This document shows positions 38,709 to 47,920 of a DNA stretch of 64,000 nt, piece after piece. The notes beneath the pieces were generated by a model. It was not told the origin of the DNA. It made no database searches and saw nothing but the letters and a program-made list of their open reading frames with translations. Source of the DNA: Hymenobacter aquaticus (GTDB lineage Bacteria; Bacteroidota; Bacteroidia; Cytophagales; Hymenobacteraceae); assembly GCF_004765605.1 (NCBI RefSeq), contig NZ_SRLC01000002.1, positions 62,001-126,000 of the forward strand. The letters are read 5' to 3'. How positions within the stretch are numbered: the first letter of the stretch is position 1; every line of letters begins with the position of its first letter. A program made the translations under genes and the position numbers.

Positions 38709-41087
38709 TTACGACCCGCAAGCCTCGCAAGCGTCGGGGTTATCCAGGGAGCAGGCCATATCCGAGGCGTTCTGGGCCATAGCGTTCAGGGGCTCCAGGG
38801 TTTCGGCGGCTTGCTTCTGCACCGTGAACTTGATGGCGTCGGCGGCGGCTTTGGTGCGCAGGTAGTACATGCCGGTTTTCAGGCCCTTCTTCCAGGAGTG
38901 GAAGTGCATGCTGGTCAGCTTGCCGAAGTTCACGTTCTGCACGTGCAGGTTCAGGCTCTGGCTCTGGCAGATGTAAGCGCCCCGGTCGGCCGACATGTCG
39001 ATGATGCGGCGCTGGGAAATCTCCCACACCGTCTTGTACAGGTCCTTGATGTGCTGGGGAATCCGGTCGATGTTCTGCACCGAGCCGTTGGCGGCGATGA
39101 TGTCGTTCTTCATCTGCTCGTTCCAGATGCCGAGCTTCACCAGGTCTTTCAGCAGGTGCTTGTTCACCACCATAAACTCCCCGCTGAGCACGCGCCGCAC
39201 GTAGATGTTGGAGGTGTAGGGCTCAAACGACTCGTTGTTGCCCAGGATCTGGGCCGTGCTGGCCGTCGGCATGGGCGCTACCAGCAGGGAGTTGCGCACG
39301 CCGTGCTCCATTACTTCCTGGCGCAGCGTTTCCCAGTCCCAACGGTTGCTTTCGGGCGTCACGCCCCAGAGGTCGAACTGGAACTTGCCCTTGCTCAGGG
39401 GCGAGCCGGGGAAGGTTTCGTAGGCACCGTCCTTCTTGGCCAGGTCCTTGGAGGCCGTCATGGCCGCGAAGTAGATGGTCTCGAAGATGTCCTTGTTCAG
39501 GCCGCTGGCTTCGTCGCTCTCGAAGGGCATGCGCAGGGCAATGAAGGTATCGGCCAGGCCCTGCACGCCGAGGCCGATGGGGCGGTGGCGGCGGTTGCTG
39601 GTTTCGGCTTCCGGAACGGGGTAATAGTTGATGTCGATTACCTTGTTCAGGTTCTTGGTGGCGTGGTAGGTCACCTCGTAGAGCTTCTGGTGGTCGAACA
39701 CCAGGTGGCCGCCTTCTTCCTTCAGGAAGCGGGGCAGGGCCAGCGAAGCCAGGTTGCAGACGGCAATTTCGTTCTCGTCGGTGTACTCCATAATCTCGGT
39801 GCACAGGTTCGACGACTTGATGGTGCCCAGGTTCTGCTGGTTGCTCTTGCTGTTGGCGGCGTCCTTGAAGAGCATGTAGGGCGTGCCCGTCTCGGTCTGG
39901 CTTTCCAGGATGGCGAACCACAGGTCCTGGGCCTTCACGGTGCGGCGGCCGCGGCCTTCGCGCTCATACTTGGCGTAGAGCTTCTCGAACTCCTCGCCCC
40001 AGGTGTCGCCCAGGCCGGGGCACTCGTTGGGGCACATCAGCGTCCAGTCGCCGTTGGCTTCCACCCGCTTCATGAACAGGTCGGGCGTCCAGAGGGCGTA
40101 GAACAGGTCGCGGGCGCGGTTTTCCTCCTTGCCGTGGTTCTTTTTCAGGTCCAGGAAGTCGAAGATGTCGGCGTGCCAGGGCTCGATGTAGATGGCGAAG
40201 GCACCCTTGCGCTTGCCGCCGCCCTGGTCTACGTAGCGGGCCGTGTCGTTGAACACCTTCAGCATCGGGATGATGCCGTTGGAGGTGCCATTCGTACCCT
40301 TGATGTAGGAGCCCGTGGCCCGCACGTTATGGATGCTCAGGCCAATGCCGCCGGCCGACTGCGAAATCTGGGCGCAGTTCTTCAGCGTGTCGTAGATGCC
40401 CGTGATGGAGTCGTCCTTCATCGTGAGCAGGAAGCAGGACGAGAGCTGGGGCTTAGGCGAGCCGGCGTTGAACAGGGTCGGGGTAGCGTGGGTAAACCAC
40501 CGCTCCGACATCAGGTTGTAGGTTTCAATGGCCGACTCGATATCCTCCTTGTGGATACCGATAGCCACGCGCATGATCATGTGCTGGGGCCGCTCAATGA
40601 CTTTGCCATCCACGCGCAGCAAATACGAGCGTTCCAGGGTCTTGAAGCCGAAGTAGTCGTAGGAGTAGTCCCGGTCGTAGATGATGGCCGAGTCCAGGGT
40701 AGCGGCGTGCTTGTGCACGATTTCCCACACGTCCTTGGCAATGAGAGAGGCATTTTCGCCGGTCTTGGGGTCCTCGTAGGTGTAGAGGCGCTTCATGGTG
40801 CTCGAAAACGACTTCGAGGTCACCTTGTGCAGGTTGCTGACCGCAATGCGGGCCGCCAGGATGGCGTAGTCGGGGTGCTTGGTGGTGAGCGAGGCGGCGG
40901 TTTCGGCGGCCAGGTTGTCGAGTTCCACGGTGGTCACGCCGTCGTAGATACCGTCGATGACCTTTTTGGCCACCTCAATCGGGGAGACGAAGTTTTGGTT
41001 GAGCCCGTAGCAGAGCTTCTCGATGCGGGCCGTGACTTTGTCGAATTTCACGGATTCGCGGCGGCCGTCGCGTTTGATTACCAGCAT
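38709..41087 (-). CDS. nrdA: Ribonucleoside-diphosphate reductase, alpha (large) subunit
   Basis: Reduces ribonucleoside diphosphates to deoxyribonucleotides with NrdB. 792 aa. N-terminal ATP-cone ([20 protein letters not shown]) for allosteric control. Substrate Cys in [10 protein letters not shown], catalytic NLCTEI, and [13 protein letters not shown]. The C-terminal redox pair is CEACGS at the very end, served by thioredoxin-like partners. Class Ia/NrdA type. A probable promoter with an overlapping DnaA-box-like site is at 41228-41255. Two small genes follow directly. nrdB is not adjacent but lies one gene upstream on the same strand. Confidence 0.97.
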   Translation of the reverse strand: MLVIKRDGRRESVKFDKVTARIEKLCYGLNQNFVSPIEVAKKVIDGIYDGVTTVELDNLAAETAASLTTKHPDYAILAARIAVSNLHKVTSKSFSSTMKRLYTYEDPKTGENASLIAKDVWEIVHKHAATLDSAIIYDRDYSYDYFGFKTLERSYLLRVDGKVIERPQHMIMRVAIGIHKEDIESAIETYNLMSERWFTHATPTLFNAGSPKPQLSSCFLLTMKDDSITGIYDTLKNCAQISQSAGGIGLSIHNVRATGSYIKGTNGTSNGIIPMLKVFNDTARYVDQGGGKRKGAFAIYIEPWHADIFDFLDLKKNHGKEENRARDLFYALWTPDLFMKRVEANGDWTLMCPNECPGLGDTWGEEFEKLYAKYEREGRGRRTVKAQDLWFAILESQTETGTPYMLFKDAANSKSNQQNLGTIKSSNLCTEIMEYTDENEIAVCNLASLALPRFLKEEGGHLVFDHQKLYEVTYHATKNLNKVIDINYYPVPEAETSNRRHRPIGLGVQGLADTFIALRMPFESDEASGLNKDIFETIYFAAMTASKDLAKKDGAYETFPGSPLSKGKFQFDLWGVTPESNRWDWETLRQEVMEHGVRNSLLVAPMPTASTAQILGNNESFEPYTSNIYVRRVLSGEFMVVNKHLLKDLVKLGIWNEQMKNDIIAANGSVQNIDRIPQHIKDLYKTVWEISQRRIIDMSADRGAYICQSQSLNLHVQNVNFGKLTSMHFHSWKKGLKTGMYYLRTKAAADAIKFTVQKQAAETLEPLNAMAQNASDMACSLDNPDACEACGS

Positions 41088-41227
41088 AAGCGTGCGAGGT
41101 TGTGTTGGATGTTGATGTATGAAAACACCACGCCGTGAAAGGGCGGGGGACTACGTGCGGAAAGCAGCGGGCCGGGAGCTTTTCCGGCCTTCCTGATGCG
41201 GAAGTTATCGGCTTCCGCTGGGTAGGA

Positions 41228-41255
41228 CAAACCTAAACTTTAGAAGTTTTCCACA
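41228..41255 (-). promoter_or_regulatory. nrdA promoter with DnaA-box-like site
   Basis: Minus-strand TAGGTTTG (41235-41228) matches TAnnTTTG exactly. The plus-strand sequence TTTTCCACA at 41247-41255, one base from the DnaA box TTATCCACA, sits 11 bp upstream, between the -7 and -33 positions. The surrounding bases AAGTTTTCCACATTAGG resemble AAGTTATCCACATTTAG upstream of nrdB. Confidence 0.55.
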
Positions 41256-41416
41256 TTAGGCTAAAACGGTGCAGTTCAGGCCCTTTTTCGTGATTGTCGG
41301 CTTGCTATATAGGGGTGAAACGCCGCGCAAAACAGGGTTGGCAAAGTGCCCGGGATTCGGTATTGTCGGGGTAGCAACGCAGAGCCGTAACGGGCCACTT
41401 GCCTTAGCCGCCAGCA

Positions 41417-42223
41417 TCAAGGAATCCAGTTGCGGTAGGTTTGTCCATCGTGGCTGTGGGCACACAGGCAGTCGGGCTTGAGCGGGCGGTCCGGAAACAA
41501 AGACTGGTAGAGCTTCACCCGGTCAACTTCGCCGGGGCCTACCGCCAGCGGGTCCTGATGATTGCGCAGGAAATAGCTGAAGCCCAGCAGCGGGTCGTGC
41601 AGTGGTGGGCGCCAGCCGTCGTAAAACTCAACTCGGGTGTGGTAGCGAAAATGCATGCCCACGATGCGCTCCGCCACGTAGGTTTGCGGCAGCCTCTGAG
41701 CCAGGTTATGCGTAGTGAGCCGGTGCTGTTGGGCCAATTGGGTGGCTATACCTTCTATAGCCTGGTACTCGTGGTAAAACCACAGCTGAGCCGGTAGCAG
41801 CAGCAAGGAACCCAGCAGGCCAACTAGCCAGGCTCCGCGCAACGGGCTTCGGCCAATCCGCCACAGAATCTGCAATCCGAAAAGTACCGGCACCCAACTC
41901 ACCAGCGGAAATAGCAGGAAGGCCAGGAGCAGCGTCCAAATCAGGGTGGCGGGCTGTAAAAACAGCACGCAATAGCAGCAAATGGTAAAAGCCACGCCTT
42001 GCAGGAAGACGGCACCATACTGAACCGGCTTGGGAGCCCGCGTGAGCCACGGCCACGCCAGAAAGGCCCCGAAGGCTGCCAGCAGGGTCAGCGCAGCCCA
42101 AGTCACGGGCTGACAGAACGTCTGTACGAAGTAGTTGGTCGTGAGGGCAGCGGCCGCCAGCCAGATATTGAGAAACGGCAGCCGCTGCCGGAGCCGGTAA
42201 ACCACACGCTTTAGTCGAGACAT
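41417..42223 (-). CDS. Hypothetical membrane protein
   Basis: 268 aa. Five to six hydrophobic segments in the first 180 residues (for example LTLLAAFGAFLAWPWL, TICCYCVLFLQPATLIWTLL, WLVGLLGSLLLLPAQLWFY), then a soluble C-terminal domain with RLPQTYVAERIVGMHFRYHT and YDGWRPPLHDPLLGFSYFLR. Not recognised. Start at 42223 (MSRLKRVVYR) chosen because of the positive-inside N-terminus. It separates nrdB from nrdA; both are on the same strand, but nrdB ends in a terminator before this gene. Confidence 0.7.
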   Translation of the reverse strand: MSRLKRVVYRLRQRLPFLNIWLAAAALTTNYFVQTFCQPVTWAALTLLAAFGAFLAWPWLTRAPKPVQYGAVFLQGVAFTICCYCVLFLQPATLIWTLLLAFLLFPLVSWVPVLFGLQILWRIGRSPLRGAWLVGLLGSLLLLPAQLWFYHEYQAIEGIATQLAQQHRLTTHNLAQRLPQTYVAERIVGMHFRYHTRVEFYDGWRPPLHDPLLGFSYFLRNHQDPLAVGPGEVDRVKLYQSLFPDRPLKPDCLCAHSHDGQTYRNWIP

Positions 42224-42266
42224 GAGCTCTGCAACGGCTGAGCCGTGAGTTTCTTGCGTGAGTAGC

Positions 42267-42301
42267 AAAAAGCCCGGCTCTCCTTGCGGATGAGCCGGGC
42301 T
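42267..42301 (-). terminator. Intrinsic terminator of nrdB
   Basis: 10-bp stem AGCCCGGCTC / GAGCCGGGCT (42271-42280, 42292-42301) with 11-nt loop and a TTTTT run on the minus strand. 22 bp after the nrdB stop. Confidence 0.85.
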
Positions 42302-42323
42302 GAAAAAAGGAGGCTGTAAGGGC

Positions 42324-43283
42324 TTAAAAGTCCTCGTCGAGCGAAAAGGCGTTTTCGGTCCGCTCGCTCATCACGCCGGCCTTCTGGTACTCGGCCACGC
42401 GCTTCTCGAAGAAGTTGGTTTTGCCCTGCAGCGAAATCATCTCCATGAAGTCGAAGGGGTTCGAGGAGTTGTAGATCTTGCTGTAGCCCAGGCTCTGCAA
42501 GAGGCGGTCGGCCACAAACTCGATGTACTGGGCCATGCTCTTGGCGTTCATGCCGATCAGGTTCACCGGCAGCGCATCGGTCACGAACTCCTGCTCGATG
42601 CTCACCGCGTCGCGGATGATGCTGTGCACGCGCTCCTCCGAGAGCTTGTTTTGCAGGTAGCTGTAGAGCAGGCAGGCGAAGTCACAGTGCAGGCCTTCGT
42701 CTCTGGAAATCAGCTCGTTGCTGAACGTCAGGCCCGGCATCAGGCCGCGCTTCTTCAGCCAGAAGATCGAGCAGAACGAGCCCGAGAAGAAGATGCCTTC
42801 CACGGCGGCAAAGGCAATGATGCGCTCGGCGAAGTTCTCGGAGTTGATCCACTTCAGAGCCCACTCGCCCTTCTTCTTCACGCAGGGCACGGTTTCCAGG
42901 GCGTTGAAGAGGCGGTCCTTTTCCTGGGGGTTCTTGATGTAGGTGTCAATCAGCAGGGAGTAAGTCTCCGAGTGAATGTTCTCCATCATGATCTGGAAGC
43001 CGTAGAAGCAGCGCGCCTCGGGCATCTGCACCTCCTGCATGAAGTTGACGGCCAGGTTTTCGTTCACGATGCCGTCGGAGGCGGCGAAGAAGGCCAGCAC
43101 GTGCGAAATGAAGTGCCGCTCGTTGTCGTTGAGGTTGTCCCAGTCTTTCTGGTCCTGGGAGAGGTCAATTTCTTCGGCCGTCCAGAAGGAGGCTTCGGCC
43201 TTTTTGTACATCTGCCACACGTCGTCGTTCTGGATGGGGAAGAGCACAAAGCGGTTGGGGTTCTCGACGAGCAAGGGTTCCAT
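42324..43283 (-). CDS. nrdB: Ribonucleoside-diphosphate reductase, beta (small) subunit
   Basis: Holds the dinuclear metal site and stable radical used by NrdA. 319 aa. Metal ligands recognised: Asp70 in [13 protein letters not shown], Glu101 and His104 in [13 protein letters not shown], and later RDEGLHCDF. Tyr108, four residues after His104, is at the position of the radical tyrosine, so this is a tyrosyl-radical type and not the Phe (class Ic) variant. C-terminus FSLDEDF provides the acidic tail for NrdA binding. The ATG at 43283 is preferred; the upstream extension runs through the -7 element. Confidence 0.96.
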   Translation of the reverse strand: MEPLLVENPNRFVLFPIQNDDVWQMYKKAEASFWTAEEIDLSQDQKDWDNLNDNERHFISHVLAFFAASDGIVNENLAVNFMQEVQMPEARCFYGFQIMMENIHSETYSLLIDTYIKNPQEKDRLFNALETVPCVKKKGEWALKWINSENFAERIIAFAAVEGIFFSGSFCSIFWLKKRGLMPGLTFSNELISRDEGLHCDFACLLYSYLQNKLSEERVHSIIRDAVSIEQEFVTDALPVNLIGMNAKSMAQYIEFVADRLLQSLGYSKIYNSSNPFDFMEMISLQGKTNFFEKRVAEYQKAGVMSERTENAFSLDEDF

Positions 43284-43412
43284 AGCGGGGAGGTAAGGCG
43301 TGGAAAAGACTTCTAAGAAAACCTGAACAAGGCAGGAAGACCAGCGTGCCAACCCGGCGCCCAGCAGAAATGTTTGGGGCGTTTTCGGGGCAACTTGGCC
43401 GGGTCGAAGCAT

Positions 43413-43420
43413 CAAATATA
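43413..43420 (-). promoter_or_regulatory. -7 promoter element of nrdB
   Basis: Minus-strand TATATTTG matches TAnnTTTG exactly. Predicted start near 43407 gives a leader of about 124 nt. The DnaA-box cluster lies 60-166 bp upstream. Confidence 0.6.
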
Positions 43421-43479
43421 AACTCCGGCCCTGCCTCATTCACGTTTTTTCTCCGCTAATTTTTCTGTATGACCCCGAG

Positions 43480-43586
43480 ATATCCACACGCCGCCTTTCT
43501 CCCAAAATGGGGCGAAAACCGACCAAAACCCCCGATTTTGGAAAAGTTATCCACATTTAGCCTGTGGACAATCTGATTTATCCACA
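43480..43586. promoter_or_regulatory. DnaA-box cluster between nrdB and rplU
   Basis: TTATCCACA (exact consensus) at 43547-43555 and 43578-43586. TGTGGACAA (reverse-strand TTGTCCACA) is at 43563-43571. ATATCCACA is at 43480-43488. The three right-hand boxes are spaced 15-16 bp centre to centre. Adjacent sequence includes AT-rich runs at 43446-43470. Could regulate nrdB, or be part of a replication origin. Confidence 0.7.
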
Positions 43587-43700
43587 AATTTAGTATGCGC
43601 ACACCCGCTCAGGCGTTCCTTAAGGGACTATTACCGGGGGCAAGGGTGGGCGAGTTGGTCGCCCGGACCGACCCGACTGAATGACGATTAGTGAGTTAGG

Positions 43701-43732
43701 TTTGCTTTTGTGAAATGGAACTTCTACTTTTG
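43701..43732 (+). promoter_or_regulatory. Promoter of rplU-rpmA
   Basis: TTTG (43701-43704) then 20 bp, then TACTTTTG (43725-43732), an exact TAnnTTTG match. Predicted start near 43738, 27 nt before the rplU ATG. The best full Bacteroidota-type promoter in the window. Confidence 0.82.
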
Positions 43733-43764
43733 CCTTCCATTTTTCAGAAACCGCGAAGACGCCG

Positions 43765-44070
43765 ATGTACGCAATTGTCAACATAGCCGGGAAACAGACC
43801 AAGGTCGAAGCCAATAAATTTGTATACGCCCACCGTTTGGCTGGCAACGTCGGCGATACGGTAGAGCTGGGCAAAGCCCTGCTGACCGACAGCGACGGAA
43901 CCATCACCATTGGTTCGCCCACGCTGGACGTAACCGTAACGGGCACCATCCTGTCGCACGTGCAGGGCGACAAGGTGCTGGTATTTAAGAAGAAGCGCCG
44001 CAAGGGCTACAAGAAGCTGAACGGTCACCGTCAGCAGTTCACCAAAGTAATGATCAACAGCATCGGCTAA
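43765..44070 (+). CDS. rplU: 50S ribosomal protein L21
   Basis: 101 aa, normal length. MYAIVNIAGKQTKVEANKFV at the start, GDKVLVFKKKRRKGYKKLNG and HRQQFTKVMINSI at the end, the RNA-binding basic tail. It binds 23S rRNA in the large subunit. Pairs with rpmA downstream, as in most bacteria. Confidence 0.97.
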   Translation: MYAIVNIAGKQTKVEANKFVYAHRLAGNVGDTVELGKALLTDSDGTITIGSPTLDVTVTGTILSHVQGDKVLVFKKKRRKGYKKLNGHRQQFTKVMINSIG

Positions 44071-44176
44071 GTAGGGCTTAGTTGTTAGTGCTTGGTACCT
44101 GGAGTCTTCTCCAGCGTCGCTCGGCTCTAACGCGACATTCTAAGCACTGATAACCAAGCACTAAGTACTAAATACA
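44071..44176. repeat. Inverted repeat in the rplU-rpmA spacer
   Basis: TTAGTGCTTGGT near 44085-44096 is complementary to ACCAAGCACTAA near 44153-44164, with GGAGTCTTCTCC inside. It could fold into a long hairpin within the operon transcript. Confidence 0.55.
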
Positions 44177-44455
44177 ATGGCACACAAGAAAGGCGTAGGT
44201 AGCTCCAACAACGGCCGCGAATCACATTCTAAGCGCTTGGGCGTGAAGATCTTCGGCGGTCAAGATATCATTGCTGGTAACATCATCGTGCGTCAGCGCG
44301 GCACCAAGCACCACCCCGGCCAGAACGTGGGTATCGGCAAGGACCACACGCTGTTCGCCATGGTTGACGGCACGGTTCAGTTCCGCAAAGGCCGCAAAGA
44401 CCGTTCGTTCGTAACGGTAGTTCCGGTGTCGGAAGTAGCTGAAGCTGCTGCTTAA
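44177..44455 (+). CDS. rpmA: 50S ribosomal protein L27
   Basis: 92 aa. Begins [20 protein letters not shown] with no cleavable N-terminal extension, then [20 protein letters not shown] and [21 protein letters not shown]27 reaches the peptidyl-transferase centre of the ribosome. Terminated by a strong hairpin. Confidence 0.97.
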   Translation: MAHKKGVGSSNNGRESHSKRLGVKIFGGQDIIAGNIIVRQRGTKHHPGQNVGIGKDHTLFAMVDGTVQFRKGRKDRSFVTVVPVSEVAEAAA

Positions 44456-44494
44456 GTAACTGCTCAGCAGCTCTTCGGAGTTGTATTGACATAG

Positions 44495-44527
44495 AAAAGG
44501 GATAGTCCTGCCGGGCTATCCCTTTTT
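44495..44527 (+). terminator. Intrinsic terminator of rplU-rpmA
   Basis: 11-bp stem, arm AAAAGGGATAG (44495-44505), 10-nt loop, complementary arm from 44516, then five T. 40 bp after the rpmA stop. Confidence 0.9.
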
Positions 44528-44564
44528 GCGTTGCCCGGGTTTGCGGGCCCGCACGTGGGGTATG

Positions 44565-45323
44565 CTACGTGAGCCGGTAGAGCACGGGTTTGCTCGGGCT
44601 GGCGTCCAGCTCCAGGCTGGTTACCTGCAGGTTGAGCAGGTACAGGCCATCGGAGACGGTGCTAGGCACGAAGATGAGCTCGGTGATGGTGCAGTGGGTG
44701 CGGATTTGGGCGGGGTATTGCCAGAACGCATGGTGGGCCAGCAGCTCGCCGTTGTCTTCTTCCCTATCCACGCTGGGCAGGTCGAGCAGCAGGTGCTGGA
44801 CGTTCCGGGCCACCAGGTACTGGGCCAGGGCGGGCTCCAGGTACGTGGGATTGGTGCCCGAGTACTGCCGGCTGCGCTTGGTCTCGTCGTTGGGCAGGGT
44901 GCGCAGAACCAGGGCCTCGGGCCGGGCCACGGCGGCTTCGAGCAGCGGCTGCACGTCGGCCAGCAGTACTACCAGGTCGCCGTTGGGCTGGGGCCGGGGC
45001 GCTACCGACACCAGCTGGGCCACGAACAGGAAGCGGCGCAGGCAGCGGTTCAGCGTGGCTGCCGGGTCGGGGCTGATGTGGCCGTAACATTCGGTGTGGG
45101 TGCCGTTGCCGTGGGGCGTCAGGTGCACGCGCTGGTAGTTGGTGCTGCCGCCTAGGGCCACGCTGCCCACGAAGCTGCCCACCCGGATGGTGTCGAACTG
45201 CACCGGCTCGGCCCAGAAGCAGTTTACCTGGTCGGGACCGGGGGCCAGGGGCAGGGAAATATCCAGCGGCTGAGCAGGGTCGAAGGAATAGGTCTGACCG
45301 AGGTGCGGGTAGGTGGCAAGCAT
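44565..45323 (-). CDS. Cyclase family protein (kynurenine formamidase-like)
   Basis: 252 aa. The metal-binding motif HGNGTHTECYGH fits the HxGTHxDxxxH pattern of the cyclase/kynurenine-formamidase family (Zn or Mn hydrolases). Opening PLDISLPLAPGPDQVNCFWA; LLLDLPSVDREEDNGELLAH aligns with the family's second metal segment, and HHAFWQYPAQIRTHCTITEL with its end. The third metal residue Asp is Glu here. Substrate unknown; kynurenine formamidases hydrolyse N-formylkynurenine, but no kynurenine genes are nearby. Confidence 0.82.
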   Translation of the reverse strand: MLATYPHLGQTYSFDPAQPLDISLPLAPGPDQVNCFWAEPVQFDTIRVGSFVGSVALGGSTNYQRVHLTPHGNGTHTECYGHISPDPAATLNRCLRRFLFVAQLVSVAPRPQPNGDLVVLLADVQPLLEAAVARPEALVLRTLPNDETKRSRQYSGTNPTYLEPALAQYLVARNVQHLLLDLPSVDREEDNGELLAHHAFWQYPAQIRTHCTITELIFVPSTVSDGLYLLNLQVTSLELDASPSKPVLYRLT

Positions 45324-45353
45324 GAACGGGGCGAGAAAAAGGCGGAAAGCCAG

Positions 45354-46043
45354 TTAGTTGTTCAGGGGCAAGGCGTTGAGAATCCGGCTGATTTCAGGAG
45401 CGTGGCTGAGCACCATAAAGTGGGTGCCGCCCGGAATCAGGTGGTCGACGGGGGCCGGGCCGGGCGGAAACACCCGGTCGTGGGAGCCCAGAATCTGAAT
45501 GCTACTGCCCACGTTAGTACTGTCCCAGTGCAGCAGCCGGTCGATGGCCCAGCGGGTGTAGCGGGGCTCCATGTCGCGCAGAATCTGCTTGAAGGTCTGA
45601 TATTCTTCCCCATTCTGAACCCCGAAATACCACTGCCCGGCCCGCGGAAACAGCTTCAGCAGCTGCGGCGGCACGAGCTTATAAACGCCGGTGGCCCGAA
45701 TCAGGCGCAGCAGGCGGGGCAGGGAGTCGGCATCCGGAATGCTGGACACCAGCACGGCCCGGGCGTGGGGCCGCAGCCGGGCTATTTCCAGCGCCACGAC
45801 GCCCCCGAACGACACACCCACGACCAAGCAGGGCTGCGCGGGTGGCACCGCCTCGGCCATGCGGGCCACGTAGTGCGGCAGGGTTTCGGTGGGCGCGGGC
45901 TGGGGCCAGGTCAGCACGTGCGCCTCGCCCTCCAGCAGGGGCAGCAGGTACTTGAAGACCCGCTCATCGGCTCCCAGGCCGGGAATCAGGTAGAAAACGC
46001 GGGGCGAAGCGGCGGAGTCGGGCACGGAAAACCAGATTAGCAA
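45354..46043 (-). CDS. Alpha/beta hydrolase
   Basis: 229 aa. FYLIPGLGADERVFKYLLPL, then the nucleophile elbow GVSFGGVVALEIA, catalytic Asp region ILGSHDRVFPPG and His in GGTHFMVLSHAPEISRIL. Standard small alpha/beta hydrolase of unknown substrate. Two starts are possible: TTG at 46043 or GTG at 46025; no ATG fits. The gene is 20 bp downstream of a hypothetical gene on the same strand. Confidence 0.85.
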   Translation of the reverse strand: MLIWFSVPDSAASPRVFYLIPGLGADERVFKYLLPLLEGEAHVLTWPQPAPTETLPHYVARMAEAVPPAQPCLVVGVSFGGVVALEIARLRPHARAVLVSSIPDADSLPRLLRLIRATGVYKLVPPQLLKLFPRAGQWYFGVQNGEEYQTFKQILRDMEPRYTRWAIDRLLHWDSTNVGSSIQILGSHDRVFPPGPAPVDHLIPGGTHFMVLSHAPEISRILNALPLNN

Positions 46044-46063
46044 CAGACAGAGGATCAGCCGGC

Positions 46064-46483
46064 TCAGGGCTCCAGGCGCATAAATACTCCTTCCAGGTAG
46101 AAGATATTATGCGGCATGCTGTCTTCGTCTTCCTCGGGCTCGTCGGCGGGGTAGGTGCAGGAGAGCTTCATGGCCACGCCATCCAGCGGCACGGGCGGGG
46201 CGTCTTCGTGGGTGTACTCCAGCAGGCATGGCCAGTCGGTCACGGTGGCCAGGGCGTCGGCTACCTGCTCCTGCAAGGCTTCGGCGCGCGGCCCGGCCAG
46301 GCGCAGCAGCAGGTCGAGGGCGGGAAACTGCAGGCCCAGGTGGAAAAAGTGAATGTCATCATCAAAAAACGTGGTGGCCCACACCGTCACATCGTCGGTG
46401 TTATCGAAGACAATGGCGGTAATCTGGACCTGCTCGACGAAAAAGTCGGCGTCATCCACGAGAGCATCAACAAGGCGTTTCAT
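46064..46483 (-). CDS. Hypothetical protein, acidic
   Basis: 139 aa. Not recognised. Strongly acidic throughout (VDALVDDADFFVEQVQITAI, then VFDNTDDVTVWATTFFDDD, and EEDEDSMPHNIFYLEG near the end). No membrane segment or signal peptide. The reading frame is preserved with normal codon use, which supports a real gene. It may form a transcript with the alpha/beta hydrolase gene just downstream. Confidence 0.65.
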   Translation of the reverse strand: MKRLVDALVDDADFFVEQVQITAIVFDNTDDVTVWATTFFDDDIHFFHLGLQFPALDLLLRLAGPRAEALQEQVADALATVTDWPCLLEYTHEDAPPVPLDGVAMKLSCTYPADEPEEDEDSMPHNIFYLEGVFMRLEP

Positions 46484-46629
46484 CTTCTGAACATACGCAA
46501 ATCCGGGCCACGGATTACCCTCAGAAGGCAGATTTCCCGGATTTTGGCCGCCGCCGCCCCACCGCGTTCGGCAAGCAGCTAAAAAGGAAGTAGTTAGCCG
46601 AAACCCCGCAAAACGGCGGGAGCCGGATT

Positions 46630-47772
46630 TTACGCCTCCGGTTCCAGAAACAGCTCCAGCGTAATCTGGTCGGCCAGCAGCTTGCCCCGGTCGGTGAGCA
46701 CCAGCTGGGGGCCGCGCACGGTGGCCCAGCCGTTGCGGGCCAGCTCCAGCAGGTAGGCGGCGCGGCTGGTGCGCAGGTCGGTGCCCAGGGTGTGGTGCAG
46801 GTAGTCTAGGTCGCAGCCGCGGCTGGTGCGCAAGGAGGTCATCAGGTACTCGTTGGCCCGGTCGGTGGCCGACAGGGTTTCGACGGTAGCCGGCACCTCG
46901 CCCCGCTCCAGCACGCTGGTCACGTACTGCGGGTTGTTGGCCACCGCGTATTGCCGGCTAAAGCCGTTGAAGGAGTGGGCGCTGGGTCCCAGCCCCAGGT
47001 AGGGCACCCCGCGCCAGTAGTTGGCGTTGTGGCGCGACTCGCGGCCGGGGCGGCAGAAGTTGCTGATTTCGTACTGCTCGTAGCCCTGGCTTGGCAGCGC
47101 GGCCAGCAGCATTTCAAACTGCCGGGCGACGAAGTCGTCGGGCGGGGCGGCGAAGGTGCCTTTGCGCAGCTTGCGGCCAAACACCGTGTCGGGCTCGATG
47201 GTGAGGGCGTAGCAGGAAAGGTGGGGCACGTTGAGCGCAAAGGCCTGCGCCATATCCTGCTCCCAGAGGCTATGGTCGGGGGCGGGCACGCCGTAAATCA
47301 GGTCGATGGAAATATTCTCGAAGCCCGCATCCTGGGCCGCGCGCACCGCCAGCGTCGACTCGGTGGCCGAGTGGGCCCGGTTCATCAGGCGCAGGTGGGG
47401 CTCGTGGAAGCTTTGCAGGCCGATGCTCAGCCGGTTGATGGGCGAGGCCGCCAGCTCGCGCAGCTTGGCCGCCGTGAGGTCGTCGGGGTTGGCTTCCAGG
47501 GTAATTTCGGCCTGCGGGGCCACCGGGAAGGTGCGGTAGATGGCCTCAAACAGCGTGGCCAGCTCGGCCTCGGTCAGCAACGACGGCGTGCCGCCCCCGA
47601 AGTAGATGGTGTCGAGCGTGGCGCCGGGCCCCAGGTAGTCGCGCCGGAGTTCCAGCTCCCGCACCAGGGCCTCCACCAGCCAGCTTTTCAGGCCCATCGA
47701 GGTGCTGAAGTGGAAGTCGCAGTAGTGACAGGCCTGCTTGCAGAAGGGAATATGGAGGTAGATGCCGGCCAT
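46630..47772 (-). CDS. hemW: Radical SAM protein HemW (heme chaperone / coproporphyrinogen III oxidase-like)
   Basis: 380 aa. Radical-SAM cluster motif CKQACHYC at Cys11, Cys15, Cys18 (MAGIYLHIPFCKQACHYCDF). YFGGGTPSLLTEAELATLF, EITLEANPDDLTAAKLREL and GVNRLSIGLQSF-type segment SPINRLSIGLQSFHEPHL follow. C-terminal HemN-like part (NEYLMTSLRTSRGCDLDYLH). HemW binds heme and delivers it; HemN proper is an anaerobic oxidase. Start at 47772 fixes the motif at the N-terminus; the upstream extension reads through the promoter region of the divergent gene. Confidence 0.9.
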   Translation of the reverse strand: MAGIYLHIPFCKQACHYCDFHFSTSMGLKSWLVEALVRELELRRDYLGPGATLDTIYFGGGTPSLLTEAELATLFEAIYRTFPVAPQAEITLEANPDDLTAAKLRELAASPINRLSIGLQSFHEPHLRLMNRAHSATESTLAVRAAQDAGFENISIDLIYGVPAPDHSLWEQDMAQAFALNVPHLSCYALTIEPDTVFGRKLRKGTFAAPPDDFVARQFEMLLAALPSQGYEQYEISNFCRPGRESRHNANYWRGVPYLGLGPSAHSFNGFSRQYAVANNPQYVTSVLERGEVPATVETLSATDRANEYLMTSLRTSRGCDLDYLHHTLGTDLRTSRAAYLLELARNGWATVRGPQLVLTDRGKLLADQITLELFLEPEA

Positions 47773-47920
47773 GAAGGGAAGGAATCGGGGCCCAAAAGCA
47801 GGCCGCGTAACGCCAGAAAACAGCGGCGGCCGGGTGGTTCGTTCACGGCGGCCGCGGCAAACAGGTCCGGCGGTGTATTTTCGGGAAATTAAAAGCGCGT
47901 TTTCGCGTTTGTATCTCCAA

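Noticed and set aside
38811-41138. 775-codon open frame antisense to nrdA, and similar long antisense frames over the T9SS esterase, the RND pump and the BamA-like gene
   Set aside because: High-GC genes leave long stop-free frames on the opposite strand. These show no start context, signal peptide or domain pattern, while the sense frames encode clear proteins.
43440-43620. Firm oriC call
   Set aside because: Box number is modest and the gene context is not typical; GC skew could not be computed, so it is kept as a possibility only.
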